A model generated the notes under the pieces. That model was not told the DNA's origin. It ran no database searches and saw only the letters and a list, made by a program, of their open reading frames with translations. The position numbers were made by a program, and so were the translations under genes. A stretch of DNA of 64,000 nucleotides from Basilea psittacipulmonis DSM 24701 (GTDB lineage: Bacteria > Pseudomonadota > Gammaproteobacteria > Burkholderiales > Burkholderiaceae_B). The stretch covers positions 806,001 through 870,000 of the forward strand of contig NZ_CP009238.1 of NCBI RefSeq assembly GCF_000743945.1, read 5' to 3'. Below, piece by piece: positions 7,881 through 17,224 of the stretch. Position 1 is the stretch's first letter. Each line of letters begins with the position of its first letter.

Positions 7881-9812
7881 ATGATTCAAATTACATTACC
7901 TGATGGTTCGAAACGAGAATATGATAAGCCCGTTTCAGTGGCAGATGTTGCTCATGATATTGCCCCTAGTTTGGCAAAAGTCGCATTAGCAGGTAAAGTA
8001 GTGCTGACGAACCAAGAAGAAAAATTGGTAGATACCAGTTATCTTATTACTGAGCATGTTAAGCTTTCTATTATTACAGGCAAAGACCCAGAGGGATTGG
8101 ATTTAATTCGTCACTCCACTGCACACTTATTGGCTTATGCCGTGAAAGAATTGTTCCCTGATGCTCAAGTGACGATTGGCCCAGTTATCGAAAATGGCTT
8201 TTATTATGATTTTTCTTATAAAAGACCTTTTACGCCAGAAGACTTGCAAAAGATTGAAAAGAAAATGCAAGAATTGGCCAAGAAAAATGAGACCGTGACT
8301 CGTGAAGAATGGACGCGTGATGAGGCGGTGGCATTTTTCCTAGAACAAGGCGAGAAGTATAAGGCTGAAATTATTGCCTCTATTCCTACGAATGAAACGA
8401 TTTCTTTATATCGTGAGGGTAATTTCATCGATTTGTGTCGTGGTCCTCATGTTCCCTCTACTGGTAAATTAAAAGTATTTAAATTAATGAAAGTCGCAGG
8501 TGCTTACTGGCGTGGTGACTCTAAAAATGAGATGTTACAACGTATTTACGGGACAGCTTGGGCGACAAAAGAAGAACAAGATCACTATTTGCATATGTTG
8601 GAAGAAGCCGAAAAACGCGATCATCGTAAATTAGGTCGTGAACTGGACTTATTCCATATGCAAGAAGAAGCACCAGGCTTGGTATTCTGGCATCCACGTG
8701 GCTGGACGATGTGGCAACAGATTGAATCTTATATTCGTCGCGTTTACGTTGAAAATGGTTACCAAGAAGTGCGTAGTCCCCAAATTATGGATATTTCTTT
8801 ATGGAAACGTACAGGACATTGGGACAACTATAAAGAAAATATGTTTACAACGGAATCTGAAAATCGTTTGTATGGCTTAAAACCTATGAACTGTCCAGGA
8901 CATATTCAGATTTATAACTCTAATCTTCACTCCTATCGTGAACTACCTATTCGCTATGGCGAGTTTGGCGCCTGTCATCGTAATGAGCCCTCTGGTTCTT
9001 TGCACGGTATTATGCGTGTTCGCGGGTTTACTCAAGATGATGGACATATTTTCTGTACGGAAGATCAGCTACAAGAAGAATGTGCTAACTTTACAAAATT
9101 ACTTCAAAAGGTATATCAGGATTTTGGCTTTACCGATATCTTGTACAAGGTAGCGACTCGTCCAGAACACCGAATTGGTGAGGATAGTATCTGGGATAAA
9201 GCAGAGTCTGCATTGATGGATAGTTTACGTCATGGTGGCTATGACTTTGAAATTTCAGAGGGCGAGGGTGCCTTTTATGGTCCTAAGATTGAGTACACCT
9301 TAAAAGATGCCTTAGGCCGTCATTGGCAGTGTGGTACCTTGCAGGTCGATTTCTCCATGCCAGTACGTTTAGGTGCAGAATACGTGGATGCTAATGATCA
9401 ACGTCGTATTCCTGTGATGTTGCATCGAGCTATTCTCGGTTCTCTTGAGCGATTCTTGGGGATGTTGATTGAACATTATGCAGGTGCGATGCCACCTTGG
9501 TTATCGCCTGTTCAAGTCGCTGTTTGTAATATTTCTGATGCCCAAAAAGAATATGTTGAGGAAGTTGTATCAAAATTAAAACAACAAGGCATTAGAGTGA
9601 TTGCAGACTTGCGAGGAGAAAAAATTACTCGTAAGATTAGAGAACAAAGTATGCAAAAAATTCCTTATATCTTAGTGGTAGGTGATAAGGAAAAAGAGGA
9701 TGGTTCAGTAGCCGTACGTGCTAGAGGTAACCAAGACCTAGGTGTCATGCCATTAGAGAAATTTATCGAGTGTCTTCAAGATAACGTTAAAAATCTGAAG
9801 ACGAATGTTTAA
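7881..9812 (+). CDS. thrS: threonyl-tRNA synthetase
   Basis: ThrRS charges tRNA-Thr with threonine. The 643 residues are the standard bacterial length. The order is an N-terminal TGS domain (about 1-62), the editing domain (about 65-235), the class II catalytic core (about 245-535) and the anticodon-binding domain (about 540-643). The zinc ligand that recognises threonine is Cys338 in PMNCPGH; the class II motifs HRNEPSG and HRAILGS are intact. AAAGGAAA lies 4-11 bases before the ATG. infC follows after a 21-base gap, as in most bacteria. Expression is likely controlled by the attenuator just upstream. Confidence 0.98.
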   Translation: MIQITLPDGSKREYDKPVSVADVAHDIAPSLAKVALAGKVVLTNQEEKLVDTSYLITEHVKLSIITGKDPEGLDLIRHSTAHLLAYAVKELFPDAQVTIGPVIENGFYYDFSYKRPFTPEDLQKIEKKMQELAKKNETVTREEWTRDEAVAFFLEQGEKYKAEIIASIPTNETISLYREGNFIDLCRGPHVPSTGKLKVFKLMKVAGAYWRGDSKNEMLQRIYGTAWATKEEQDHYLHMLEEAEKRDHRKLGRELDLFHMQEEAPGLVFWHPRGWTMWQQIESYIRRVYVENGYQEVRSPQIMDISLWKRTGHWDNYKENMFTTESENRLYGLKPMNCPGHIQIYNSNLHSYRELPIRYGEFGACHRNEPSGSLHGIMRVRGFTQDDGHIFCTEDQLQEECANFTKLLQKVYQDFGFTDILYKVATRPEHRIGEDSIWDKAESALMDSLRHGGYDFEISEGEGAFYGPKIEYTLKDALGRHWQCGTLQVDFSMPVRLGAEYVDANDQRRIPVMLHRAILGSLERFLGMLIEHYAGAMPPWLSPVQVAVCNISDAQKEYVEEVVSKLKQQGIRVIADLRGEKITRKIREQSMQKIPYILVVGDKEKEDGSVAVRARGNQDLGVMPLEKFIECLQDNVKNLKTNV

Positions 9813-9833
9813 TCTGTTATAGGAGTGTTTAAC

Positions 9834-10358
9834 ATCGCTACGGAAAAAAATCACCGCATTAACGCGGAAATTCGAGTTCCTGAGGTACGTTTAATTGATT
9901 CAGAGGGTGAACAATTAGGCGTGGTGAAAATTGCAGAAGCTTTACAAAAAGCAGAAGAGGCTGATTTAGATTTGGTTGAAATTGCACCCGATGCACAGCC
10001 ACCTGTTTGTCGTATTATGGACTATGGTAAGTTCCGTTACCAAGAACAGAAACGTCAGCAAGAAGCTCGAGCAAAACAAAAAACGGTAAACGTAAAAGAA
10101 GTAAAATTCAGACCCGCTACAGATGAGGGGGATTATCAGGTTAAACTTCGTAATGTGCGTCGCTTTATTGAAAGTGGTGACAAGGCGAAGATTACCTTGC
10201 GTTTCCGTGGACGTGAGATGGCTCACCAAAAACTCGGTATGCAAGTTTTAGAGCGTGTAAAAGACGATTTAGGGGAATTGGTTCAGGTAGAATCTATGCC
10301 AAAACTAGAAGGTCGTCAGATGGTCATGGTATTGGCACCCAAACGCACGAAAAAATAA
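9834..10358 (+). CDS. infC: translation initiation factor IF-3, probable ATC start
   Basis: IF-3 binds the 30S subunit, keeps it free of 50S and monitors the start codon. The 174 residues contain the N-terminal domain ([13 protein letters not shown], then [19 protein letters not shown]), the lysine-rich linker and the C-terminal domain ([13 protein letters not shown]). I place the start at ATC 9834, eight bases after AGGAG (9821-9825). The upstream GTG at 9825 overlaps that ribosome binding site. infC is known for rare AUU/AUA/AUC start codons that let IF-3 repress its own translation. Unusually, rpmI and rplT do not follow; a terminator and PTS genes do. Confidence 0.93.
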   Translation: MATEKNHRINAEIRVPEVRLIDSEGEQLGVVKIAEALQKAEEADLDLVEIAPDAQPPVCRIMDYGKFRYQEQKRQQEARAKQKTVNVKEVKFRPATDEGDYQVKLRNVRRFIESGDKAKITLRFRGREMAHQKLGMQVLERVKDDLGELVQVESMPKLEGRQMVMVLAPKRTKK

Positions 10359-10362
10359 GATA

Positions 10363-10397
10363 ACAATGACCTTGAATAGGTTGTCGTAGTTTTTTTT
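10363..10397 (+). terminator. intrinsic terminator after infC
   Basis: A 10-bp imperfect stem (10363-10372 with 10378-10387; one mismatch, two G-U) is followed by eight T residues at 10390-10397. It ends the thrS-infC unit. Confidence 0.7.
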
Positions 10398-10409
10398 GAA
10401 GTTTGATAT

Positions 10410-10835
10410 ATGGTGAATACTTTGATTTGTGTGATCGCACATGATCCATTGGCATCAGCTTTGTTAAAGACAGCAGAACATGTTTTTGGTCCCCAAAAGC
10501 AAGTATTTGTTTATGATATAAAGCCTGATGTCTGTCCGGATACCCAAAAAGTGCAGATTTTGAACGATATTGAAGTCTGTATGAAAAACGATGAGACGAT
10601 AAGTCAAGTATTGTTTTTAAGCGATCTGATTGGTGCAACGCCTAACAATATTGGTGCATGTGTGGTAGAAGTACTTCATGCCAAGGGAATTGCTTCACAT
10701 ATTTTTTCTGGGGCGAGCGTTGCTATGTTGTTACAAGCGATTGAAAAAAGATCGAAGCCTTTGGATGAGTTATGTAATTATGTGATAGATCGCACGTTTA
10801 AAGGGATTCGATGCACGGATAAGTGTTCAAACTAA
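10410..10835 (+). CDS. PTS EIIA component, mannose-family (regulatory PTS)
   Basis: The 141-residue protein fits the EIIA-Man fold. The phosphorylatable histidine is His11 in CVIAHDPLAS, and a GATPNNI motif follows near residues 74-80. EIIA-Man accepts phosphate from HPr. No membrane EIIB/EIIC/EIID genes are present; only HPr and EI follow, which is the regulatory PTS arrangement known from Bordetella, Ralstonia and Neisseria. The ATG at 10410 has only a weak GAAG upstream. HPr begins 16 bases after the stop. Confidence 0.9.
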   Translation: MVNTLICVIAHDPLASALLKTAEHVFGPQKQVFVYDIKPDVCPDTQKVQILNDIEVCMKNDETISQVLFLSDLIGATPNNIGACVVEVLHAKGIASHIFSGASVAMLLQAIEKRSKPLDELCNYVIDRTFKGIRCTDKCSN

Positions 10836-10851
10836 TGTACGTTGGATTTTT

Positions 10852-11121
10852 ATGGCAACAGTAGATATAGTAATTAGTAATAAATTAGGGTTACATGCAA
10901 GAGCAGCTTCTAAGTTGACACAGCTTGCTAACTCATTTAAAAGCGAGATTTTTATTGGGCGTGCTTCTCAACGCGTCAATGCAAAAAGCATTATGGGCGT
11001 GATGATGTTAGCGGCAGGTAAAGGCGTTACCGTCACCGTTGATGCCACAGGTGAAGATGAAGAAGAAGCGGTCACCCAGATAAAAGCTTTATTTGACGAT
11101 AAATTTGGCGAGGGCGAATAA
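10852..11121 (+). CDS. ptsH: phosphocarrier protein HPr
   Basis: HPr shuttles phosphate from enzyme I to EIIA. The 89 residues carry both known phosphorylation sites: His15 in GLHARAAS, used by enzyme I, and Ser46 in NAKSIMGVM, the target of HPr kinase/phosphorylase (HprK) in organisms that have it. It sits between the EIIA and EI genes with short gaps, in one probable operon. The ribosome binding site is weak (GGA about eight bases upstream). The acidic tail (GEDEEEA) is normal for the family. Confidence 0.96.
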   Translation: MATVDIVISNKLGLHARAASKLTQLANSFKSEIFIGRASQRVNAKSIMGVMMLAAGKGVTVTVDATGEDEEEAVTQIKALFDDKFGEGE

Positions 11122-11125
11122 GCTC

Positions 11126-12874
11126 ATGCAAGATTCCAAAACCACGAAATACTGCAGTGTGTTGGCACTATATGGTAAGGGTGTCGTTCGTGGTTTTGCG
11201 ATTGGACAAGCGATGGTTATTGGGGGTGCAAAAGTTGATATTGCACACTACCGTATTCCAGAAGAAGAGATTGAAAAAGAATGCCAACGTCTCGAATATG
11301 CTTGTTTGCAGGTTCATCGTGAACTGCAAGATATTTTAAAACAACTGCCTCAAGATGCCCCCAAAGAAATTGCTCCGTTATTGACCGTACATAGCTTGTT
11401 ATTACAAGATCCGATGCTTTTGGACGAAACCAAAGCCATCATCAAAGAACGTCAATACAATGCAGAGTGGGCCTTAAAAACGCAAGAAACCTTGATTGCT
11501 GAGAAATTTTCTCAGATGTCTGATGAGTATTTAAGTGAGCGTATTAGCGATATTCAACAGGTGGTTCATCGCGTTATTTTATTTTTGACCAATAAATCCT
11601 CCACGATTAATCCTGAATTGTTTGATGAAATTCGTCATCCGATTTTGGTGGCACGTGATATTTCGCCTGCCGATATGATTCGTCTAAAAGATCACGATTT
11701 TTCGGCATTTTTGACCGCTTTAGGTGGGGCTACTTCACATACAGCCATTGTGGCACGTAGCATGAATATCCCAGCAGTGGTGGGGATGGGAGAGGTGCAG
11801 TCTTTAATCAGTGATCGAGATGTCTTGATTGTTGATGGACAAAAAGGCTTAGTCATTGTCAATCCTACAGAAGAGATTTTGGCTTTATACCGCCATAAAA
11901 AAGAAGCCTATGATCTTCAAAGACGTGGCCTAATGGCTCAGAAAGGAGCTGCTATCACCTTAGATCATCAGCCCATTCACTTATATGCCAACATAGAAGA
12001 GCCTAAAGAGGTCGATTTTGCGATAGAAATGGGTGCGGAGGGGATTGGCTTATTTCGCACAGAATTTCTCTTTATGGGACGTTCTGAATTGCCTAGTGAA
12101 GATGAGCAGTTTGAAGCCTATCGTTATGTGTTAGAACGCATGGGGCCTGAACGTAGTGTAACGATTAGAACATTAGATTTAGGACAAGACAAAAACCTAG
12201 ATAAAAGCGTCTCCGATGATAGTGATGCCAACGCTTTAGGTATGCGGGCGATTCGATATTGTTTAGCTCGCCCTGAGATGTTTACTAAACAGTTAAGAGC
12301 GTTATATCGTGCTTCTGTCTATGGCAATTTGCGTGTGATGTTCCCCATGATCTCGCATATTACTGAAGTTCACGCCATTGTAGCCTTATTAAAAGAAGTA
12401 AGAGTGAGGTTGCAAGATGAGGGCGTTGCGTTTAAGAAATTTCAAATTGGTGCCATGGTTGAGGTACCCGCGATTGCTTTAGCGATTAATAGTTTTTTAA
12501 AACAATTGGATTTTGGTTCGATTGGAACAAACGATTTAATTCAATATACGATGGCGATTGACCGTTGTGACAGTCAGTTAGCCAGTCTTTATGATCCGCT
12601 ACATCCAGGTGTATTGAAGCTTATGTGGCAAACTATTTTAGCGGGAGAACGTTTCTCTAAGCCTATTTCCGTTTGCGGTGAGATGGCAGGTGACCCCAAA
12701 TATACAAAATTATTATTAGGGATGGGGTTAAAACATTTTTCGATGCACGCCAATAGTTTTCCTGAAGTGCGAGCGATTATTCAACAATCGCATACTCAAC
12801 ACATCCGCGATATTATTAGCAATCCTTTGCATGATGGCGAGTTTATCGACTTAGTGCAACTTGGCATTGCTTAA
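11126..12874 (+). CDS. ptsI: PTS enzyme I (phosphoenolpyruvate-protein phosphotransferase)
   Basis: Enzyme I takes phosphate from phosphoenolpyruvate and passes it to HPr. From the ATG at 11126, four bases after the ptsH stop, it has 582 residues, the normal size. The active histidine is His205 in GGATSHTAIVARS. The PEP-binding C-terminal barrel carries LFRTEFLFM and the cysteine motif ISVCGEMAGD. A longer frame from an upstream TTG overlaps ptsH and is unlikely. With EIIA and HPr it forms a phosphorelay without a sugar permease, so the output is probably regulatory. Confidence 0.96.
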   Translation: MQDSKTTKYCSVLALYGKGVVRGFAIGQAMVIGGAKVDIAHYRIPEEEIEKECQRLEYACLQVHRELQDILKQLPQDAPKEIAPLLTVHSLLLQDPMLLDETKAIIKERQYNAEWALKTQETLIAEKFSQMSDEYLSERISDIQQVVHRVILFLTNKSSTINPELFDEIRHPILVARDISPADMIRLKDHDFSAFLTALGGATSHTAIVARSMNIPAVVGMGEVQSLISDRDVLIVDGQKGLVIVNPTEEILALYRHKKEAYDLQRRGLMAQKGAAITLDHQPIHLYANIEEPKEVDFAIEMGAEGIGLFRTEFLFMGRSELPSEDEQFEAYRYVLERMGPERSVTIRTLDLGQDKNLDKSVSDDSDANALGMRAIRYCLARPEMFTKQLRALYRASVYGNLRVMFPMISHITEVHAIVALLKEVRVRLQDEGVAFKKFQIGAMVEVPAIALAINSFLKQLDFGSIGTNDLIQYTMAIDRCDSQLASLYDPLHPGVLKLMWQTILAGERFSKPISVCGEMAGDPKYTKLLLGMGLKHFSMHANSFPEVRAIIQQSHTQHIRDIISNPLHDGEFIDLVQLGIA

Positions 12875-13170
12875 ATTATTTTCCATTTTTTTGAAGATCC
12901 GATCGCCCCTTGATGAGAAGGTGGTAACTTGTTAGTAATCAGCGGGATTCCGTTTACAAATACTTTAAATGCCTCAATAGCAGGGCCGTCAGCTGTTATG
13001 TGATGAGAAGGTGGTAACTTGTTTTCTGCGTGTTTTAGTAGATGGAGCACTTCTTCATGACGAAGATTTAACCACGCTCGATACTGTTTTCTTGTGAGTT
13101 GATAGCTTACTTGAATAGGATATTCAGACTTGATGATTGATTGTTGAAATGAATGCTGAAAAGCTAGGTT
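12871..13170 (-). pseudogene. coding-like remnant with LPPSHH/TADG motif
   Basis: A minus-strand frame runs 99 codons between stops, with natural-looking composition and segments such as RKQYRAWLNLRHEEVLHLL and ITADGPAIEAFKVFVNG. There is no ATG, TTG or suitable upstream GTG, so it looks like the 3' part of a lost gene. The peptide NKLPPSH occurs twice, from a 23-bp direct repeat at 12911-12933 and 13001-13023. Its end touches the ptsI stop codon from the other strand. A second, shorter relative lies at 27944-28015. I do not recognise the family. Confidence 0.4.
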
Positions 13171-13430
13171 TTACGCGGATGGAGGAAGATCTAGGTAAAG
13201 GATCTTGATGGTAAACGTCGAAAATCTAGATTTTACGTGGATGGAAGAGAACTAGGTAAAGGATTTTGATGATAAACGCCGAAAAGCTAGGTTTTACGCG
13301 GATGGAGGAAGATCTAGGTAAAGGATCTTGATGGTAAACGCCGAAAAGCTAAGTTTTACGTGGATAGAGGAAGATCTAGGTAAAGGATCTTGGTGGTAAA
13401 CGTCGAAAAGTTAGGTTTTACGTGGATGCA
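13155..13430. repeat. 62-bp tandem repeat, about 4.4 copies
   Basis: Units start at 13155, 13217, 13278, 13340 and 13402; the second is 61 bp and the last is truncated. Each contains GAAAAGCTAGGTTTTACG-like and GATCTAGGTAAAGGATCTTG-like blocks with a few substitutions. The array fills most of the gap between ptsI and gdhA. Just after it (13436-13452) is a 17-bp sequence identical to part of the repeat at 26472-26690. The unit length is not a multiple of three throughout, so it is not coding. Confidence 0.9.
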
Positions 13431-13624
13431 CGGGAGTGTGAGTAAGGCAGATTAACGATAAATGATTGGAATCAATAATCAGATGAAGTCAATAAAAATA
13501 TAAGAGGCGGTAATGGTGTGGTTTTTTGTGGGATTTATCGGTTAAGAAGCTTATATATTTTGTATTTGTACTAGTTTTTTGTTTATACTTTTAGCAGTTC
13601 ATTATTACTTATTTTGGAGGTCAA

Positions 13625-14974
13625 ATGAATAGCTATACCACTGTTGAACAGTTTCTTAATAAAATCACTGCTCGTGATCCGTACCAACCAGAATTTTTGC
13701 AAGCTGTAAAAGAAGTCTTAACGTCTATTTGGCCTTTTATTCAAGCAAATCCTAAATACCAGTCTCAGGCTTTGTTAGAGCGTATGGTAGAACCAGAACG
13801 TGTGATTCAGTTTAGAGTTTCTTGGACTGATGACAAAGGTCAAGTTCAGGTAAATCGTGCTTTCCGTGTGCAATTTAACAGTGCGATTGGTCCGTTTAAA
13901 GGCGGTATGAGATTCCATCCATCGGTGAATTTATCGATTTTGAAGTTCTTGGGTTTTGAACAGATTTTCAAAAATGCTTTGACAACCTTGCCAATGGGCG
14001 GTGGTAAAGGCGGTTCAGACTTTGATCCTAAAGGTAAGTCAGACGGTGAAGTGATGCGTTTTTGCCAAGCATTGATGGCAGAATTATATCGTCATGTGGG
14101 GTCTGATACAGATGTGCCCGCAGGTGACATCGGTGTGGGAGCTAGAGAAGTAGGCTATCTTGCAGGGATGATGAAAAAATTATCTAATAATGCTGCTTGC
14201 GTCTTTACAGGTCGTGGATTGTCTTTTGGTGGTAGTTTAATTCGTCCAGAAGCAACAGGTTATGGTCTAGTTTACTTTGCTCAAGCGATGTTAAAAGAAA
14301 AAGGCATGAGTTTTGAGGGTAAAACGGTGGCGGTCTCTGGTTCAGGTAACGTGGCTCAATACGCGATTGAAAAGGCTATGACATTGGGTGCGAAAGTGGT
14401 AACTTGCTCAGATTCGGCTGGTTACGTTTATGATGAACAAGGCTTTACGCCTGAGAAATTAGCCGTGTTGATGCGTATCAAAAACGAACAACGTGGCCGT
14501 GTGAAAGAATATGCACAGGAATTGGGCTTGAAATATGTTGAGGGTAAACGTCCTTGGGAAGTGAAAGTGGATATCGCTTTACCATGTGCCACCCAAAACG
14601 AATTAGAGTTGTCAGACGCAAAACAATTGATTCAAAACGGCGTAATCTTGGTCGCTGAGGGTGCTAATATGCCTACAACGATTGAAGCCACAGATGCTTT
14701 CCTTGAAGCTAATGTTTTGTTTGGCCCAGGTAAAGCCGCTAATGCAGGGGGCGTGGCAACTTCTGGTTTAGAAATGGCCCAAAGCTCACAACGCTTGTAT
14801 TGGTCAGCTCAAGAAGTGGATCAAAAGCTTCAGTCTATCATGTTAGATATTCATGAGAACTGCAAAAAATATGGTTATCAAGAAGGTAAAGCAAATATTA
14901 ATTATGTAGTCGGTGCCAACGTAGCAGGCTTTGTTAAAGTTGCTGATGCGATGTTAGCACAAGGCGTTTACTAA
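13625..14974 (+). CDS. gdhA: NADP-type glutamate dehydrogenase
   Basis: It converts 2-oxoglutarate and ammonium to glutamate, normally with NADPH. The 449 residues match the hexameric E. coli GdhA type. The substrate-binding segment KGGMRFHPSV, the catalytic-lysine segment PMGGGKGGSDFDPKG and the Rossmann motif GSGNVAQYA are all present. GGAGG lies four bases before the ATG. It has its own terminator and no operon partners. NADP preference is inferred from family resemblance. Confidence 0.96.
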   Translation: MNSYTTVEQFLNKITARDPYQPEFLQAVKEVLTSIWPFIQANPKYQSQALLERMVEPERVIQFRVSWTDDKGQVQVNRAFRVQFNSAIGPFKGGMRFHPSVNLSILKFLGFEQIFKNALTTLPMGGGKGGSDFDPKGKSDGEVMRFCQALMAELYRHVGSDTDVPAGDIGVGAREVGYLAGMMKKLSNNAACVFTGRGLSFGGSLIRPEATGYGLVYFAQAMLKEKGMSFEGKTVAVSGSGNVAQYAIEKAMTLGAKVVTCSDSAGYVYDEQGFTPEKLAVLMRIKNEQRGRVKEYAQELGLKYVEGKRPWEVKVDIALPCATQNELELSDAKQLIQNGVILVAEGANMPTTIEATDAFLEANVLFGPGKAANAGGVATSGLEMAQSSQRLYWSAQEVDQKLQSIMLDIHENCKKYGYQEGKANINYVVGANVAGFVKVADAMLAQGVY

Positions 14975-14995
14975 GATTGAATCAATCATATCTTT

Positions 14996-15030
14996 AAAAT
15001 GGGGTGGTTTTTGCCACTCCGTTTTTTTTT
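14996..15030 (+). terminator. intrinsic terminator after gdhA
   Basis: A 12-bp stem (14996-15007 with 15014-15025, two G-U) with a short loop is followed by a run of T residues to 15030. Confidence 0.85.
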
Positions 15031-15052
15031 GGATGAGAGAAACGTCTGTTTA

Positions 15053-15508
15053 AACAAAAAATCTCAAACTAAATCTATCGTGGAACATCAGGATTTTAGC
15101 GGTTATCAGCGTGTTTAGATCGTTAATGAAAAACCTTAATCTCCTAATCACAACTCGATCATAAAGAATAAAGCAAAAATCTCAAACTAAATCTATCGTG
15201 GAGCATCAGGATTTTAGCGGTTATCAGTGTGTTTAGAATGTTAATGAAAAAAAACTTAATCACCTAATCACAACTCGATCATAAAGAATAAAGCAAAAAT
15301 CTCAAACTAAATCTATCGTGGAGCATCAGGATTTTAGCGATTATCAGCGTGTTTAGAATGTTAATGAAAAAAACTTTAATCCTCTAATCACAACTCGATC
15401 ATAAAGAATAAAGCAAAAATCTCAAACTAAATCTATCGTGGAACATCAGGATTTTAGCGGTTATCAACGTGTTTAGAATGTTAATAAAAAACCTTTAATC
15501 ACCTAATA
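15053..15508. repeat. 120-bp tandem repeat, about 3.8 copies
   Basis: The block CTCAAACTAAATCTATCGTG recurs at 15063, 15181, 15301 and 15421 (spacings 118, 120 and 120). Copies differ by a few substitutions; the last is cut short by the following terminator. The array fills the gap between the gdhA terminator and the convergent membrane-protein gene. No protein-like frame is evident and I see no other feature here. Confidence 0.92.
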
Positions 15509-15538
15509 AAAAAGAGTGGCAAAATACCACTCTTTTTT
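15508..15538. terminator. bidirectional intrinsic terminator
   Basis: A perfect 12-bp stem (15508-15519 with 15527-15538) with a 7-base loop has A-rich and T-rich flanks, so it works on either strand. It directly follows the minus-strand gene that ends at 15542. Confidence 0.85.
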
Positions 15539-15541
15539 TAC

Positions 15542-17071
15542 TTAATGAAATAGTTCCATCACTTGATTGCCTATTTTGATATTTTTATATTTCACCGCTT
15601 GGGGAGATATTTTGCATTGTTGGGCCGAATTAAAATCAATACTTTCATCCATGTGTAGTGTTTTAAAGTATGATAGATCCTTATCTTTTTGAACATAGAT
15701 CTGAAGAATATTTTTTTCTGCTGTTGAGTACATGACGATAAGATCCTCTTTTTCATCGCCATTGATATCGATAAGATCAAAAACAAAATATTCACCGTGT
15801 TGCAGAGTGTCGGTATAAACTTGTGATTCCCATTGCTGTTTGTAGGTTTCCCAAAGCGGATGATTGGGCGAGCATACGGTACTGTTTTTTACCCATAGCT
15901 TCGTCAAAAGTTCTTCTTTTGTCTTCTGTTTAGCGTCTTGTTTCTTTTGGAGCTTTTCTTTTTGGGTAATGGGTTTGAGCTCGTGCTTATCGTTTACCGT
16001 GGCAGAATGAGGAGACGGTAGAATGTACGAAATAGGGACTGGTAAGAGTGCAAAAAATAAACATAATATCGATACGGTATTCGTGAGTTTTTTCCATAGT
16101 TGTAGTGTGGGTTTGAGCACTTTTAATAGCATAAATCCATAAAGTGCCAACAATATCAAGATGCATTGGAAGTTAGGAAAATAGTCAACACGATTTTGAA
16201 AGAATTCCGCATACAATTTGGGTAACAAAAACAATAATAATAAAATGGTGCTGATGCAGGCAATAAGATAGATATATTTATGTTTTTGTGTGTATGGGTA
16301 ATTAAATAGACAAATCCACAAAAAGGTACCGACCGCAATTACCATCATCGCAAAGTAAGAATAGCCGTAATATCCTGTAGCTTCAACGGTAGATAAAATC
16401 GTAGAGACTGAAAGAATCACCATGAATATCGTGGTGACGTAAATAAATAGAATGAGAAAATTCCATTTTTTGATTTGGAAATCCAAATAAAGTGGAATAC
16501 AACATAAGCCAGCAAAAAGGCCTATAAACAGAACACGTGTCGTTGCTATATCAAAAATTAGATCGTGTAAATAAATACGTAACGTTTCCAATAAGGTGAA
16601 AAAGATGCCTAGAATAATGGTGTAGAAAAGTGATGAGCAAAAAACAAGCCCCAAGCGATTCAGATATAAACGACTGACGTAAACAAAGTGTTCGTCATCA
16701 TTCAATGCTTTGTCTTTATCCAGAAATCGACAATGAAAACGATACAAGGCAAGAAATAAACATATATAAATGAGTAAAAAAGAACTTTCTTTGTCGTTCG
16801 CTAATAGTGTTAAGAATACAAAACCACCACCAAAGAAAAATAAAAATAAGATGGCTTCAGGCGTGATGATTTCTTTTAACGTGTTTTTGTTTCGTAGATA
16901 AGTGGGTAAAATAAAAATGCTTAAAAGGGTGAAAAAATAACCTAATGAGAGGTAAGGGTTATCAGGTTTAAGCCTGCCATCACCAGTTAGGTTAAATAGC
17001 AAACATATAATAAAACCACAAAGCATCACAAACCAATACGGGGTGCGGTGTTTGTTAGCTTGATTTTGCAT
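15542..17071 (-). CDS. polytopic membrane protein with C-terminal DxNGDxxxD motif, unknown function
   Basis: From the second ATG (17071), with GGAGG seven bases upstream, it encodes 509 residues. The N-terminal two thirds hold about ten hydrophobic segments. The last 130 or so residues are soluble, starting with a Lys/Gln-rich linker. This part includes DLIDINGDEKEDLIVM, resembling the calcium-binding DxNGDxxxD loop of FG-GAP/VCBS repeats. The architecture resembles DUF4153-type proteins, but I cannot name the family. It is single, between a terminator and a divergent sulfurtransferase gene. The first ATG (17089) would place the GGAGG inside the gene. Confidence 0.75.
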   Translation of the reverse strand: MQNQANKHRTPYWFVMLCGFIICLLFNLTGDGRLKPDNPYLSLGYFFTLLSIFILPTYLRNKNTLKEIITPEAILFLFFFGGGFVFLTLLANDKESSFLLIYICLFLALYRFHCRFLDKDKALNDDEHFVYVSRLYLNRLGLVFCSSLFYTIILGIFFTLLETLRIYLHDLIFDIATTRVLFIGLFAGLCCIPLYLDFQIKKWNFLILFIYVTTIFMVILSVSTILSTVEATGYYGYSYFAMMVIAVGTFLWICLFNYPYTQKHKYIYLIACISTILLLLFLLPKLYAEFFQNRVDYFPNFQCILILLALYGFMLLKVLKPTLQLWKKLTNTVSILCLFFALLPVPISYILPSPHSATVNDKHELKPITQKEKLQKKQDAKQKTKEELLTKLWVKNSTVCSPNHPLWETYKQQWESQVYTDTLQHGEYFVFDLIDINGDEKEDLIVMYSTAEKNILQIYVQKDKDLSYFKTLHMDESIDFNSAQQCKISPQAVKYKNIKIGNQVMELFH

Positions 17072-17224
17072 GGTATCGCCTCCACTCATTATAGGATTGA
17101 ATAGATATTATAATGTATTTGAAGTGTGACAATTTCTTTTGAAATTGTTAACTTAAATTTAAAAAAGTAAGCTAAAATTTTTCTTTTTTACAGTACATTC
17201 ATGCTTGGGTATGAGGAGTAAAAC

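Noticed and set aside
9825..9827. GTG start for infC
   Set aside because: It overlaps the AGGAG ribosome binding site; ATC at 9834 has correct spacing and matches known infC practice.
10324..10638. 104-residue minus-strand open frame over the infC end and EIIA gene
   Set aside because: It overlaps two well-supported genes and a terminator and has no recognisable features.
13155..13430. CRISPR array
   Set aside because: Repeats are contiguous with no unique spacers, and no cas genes are present; the same applies to the other arrays.
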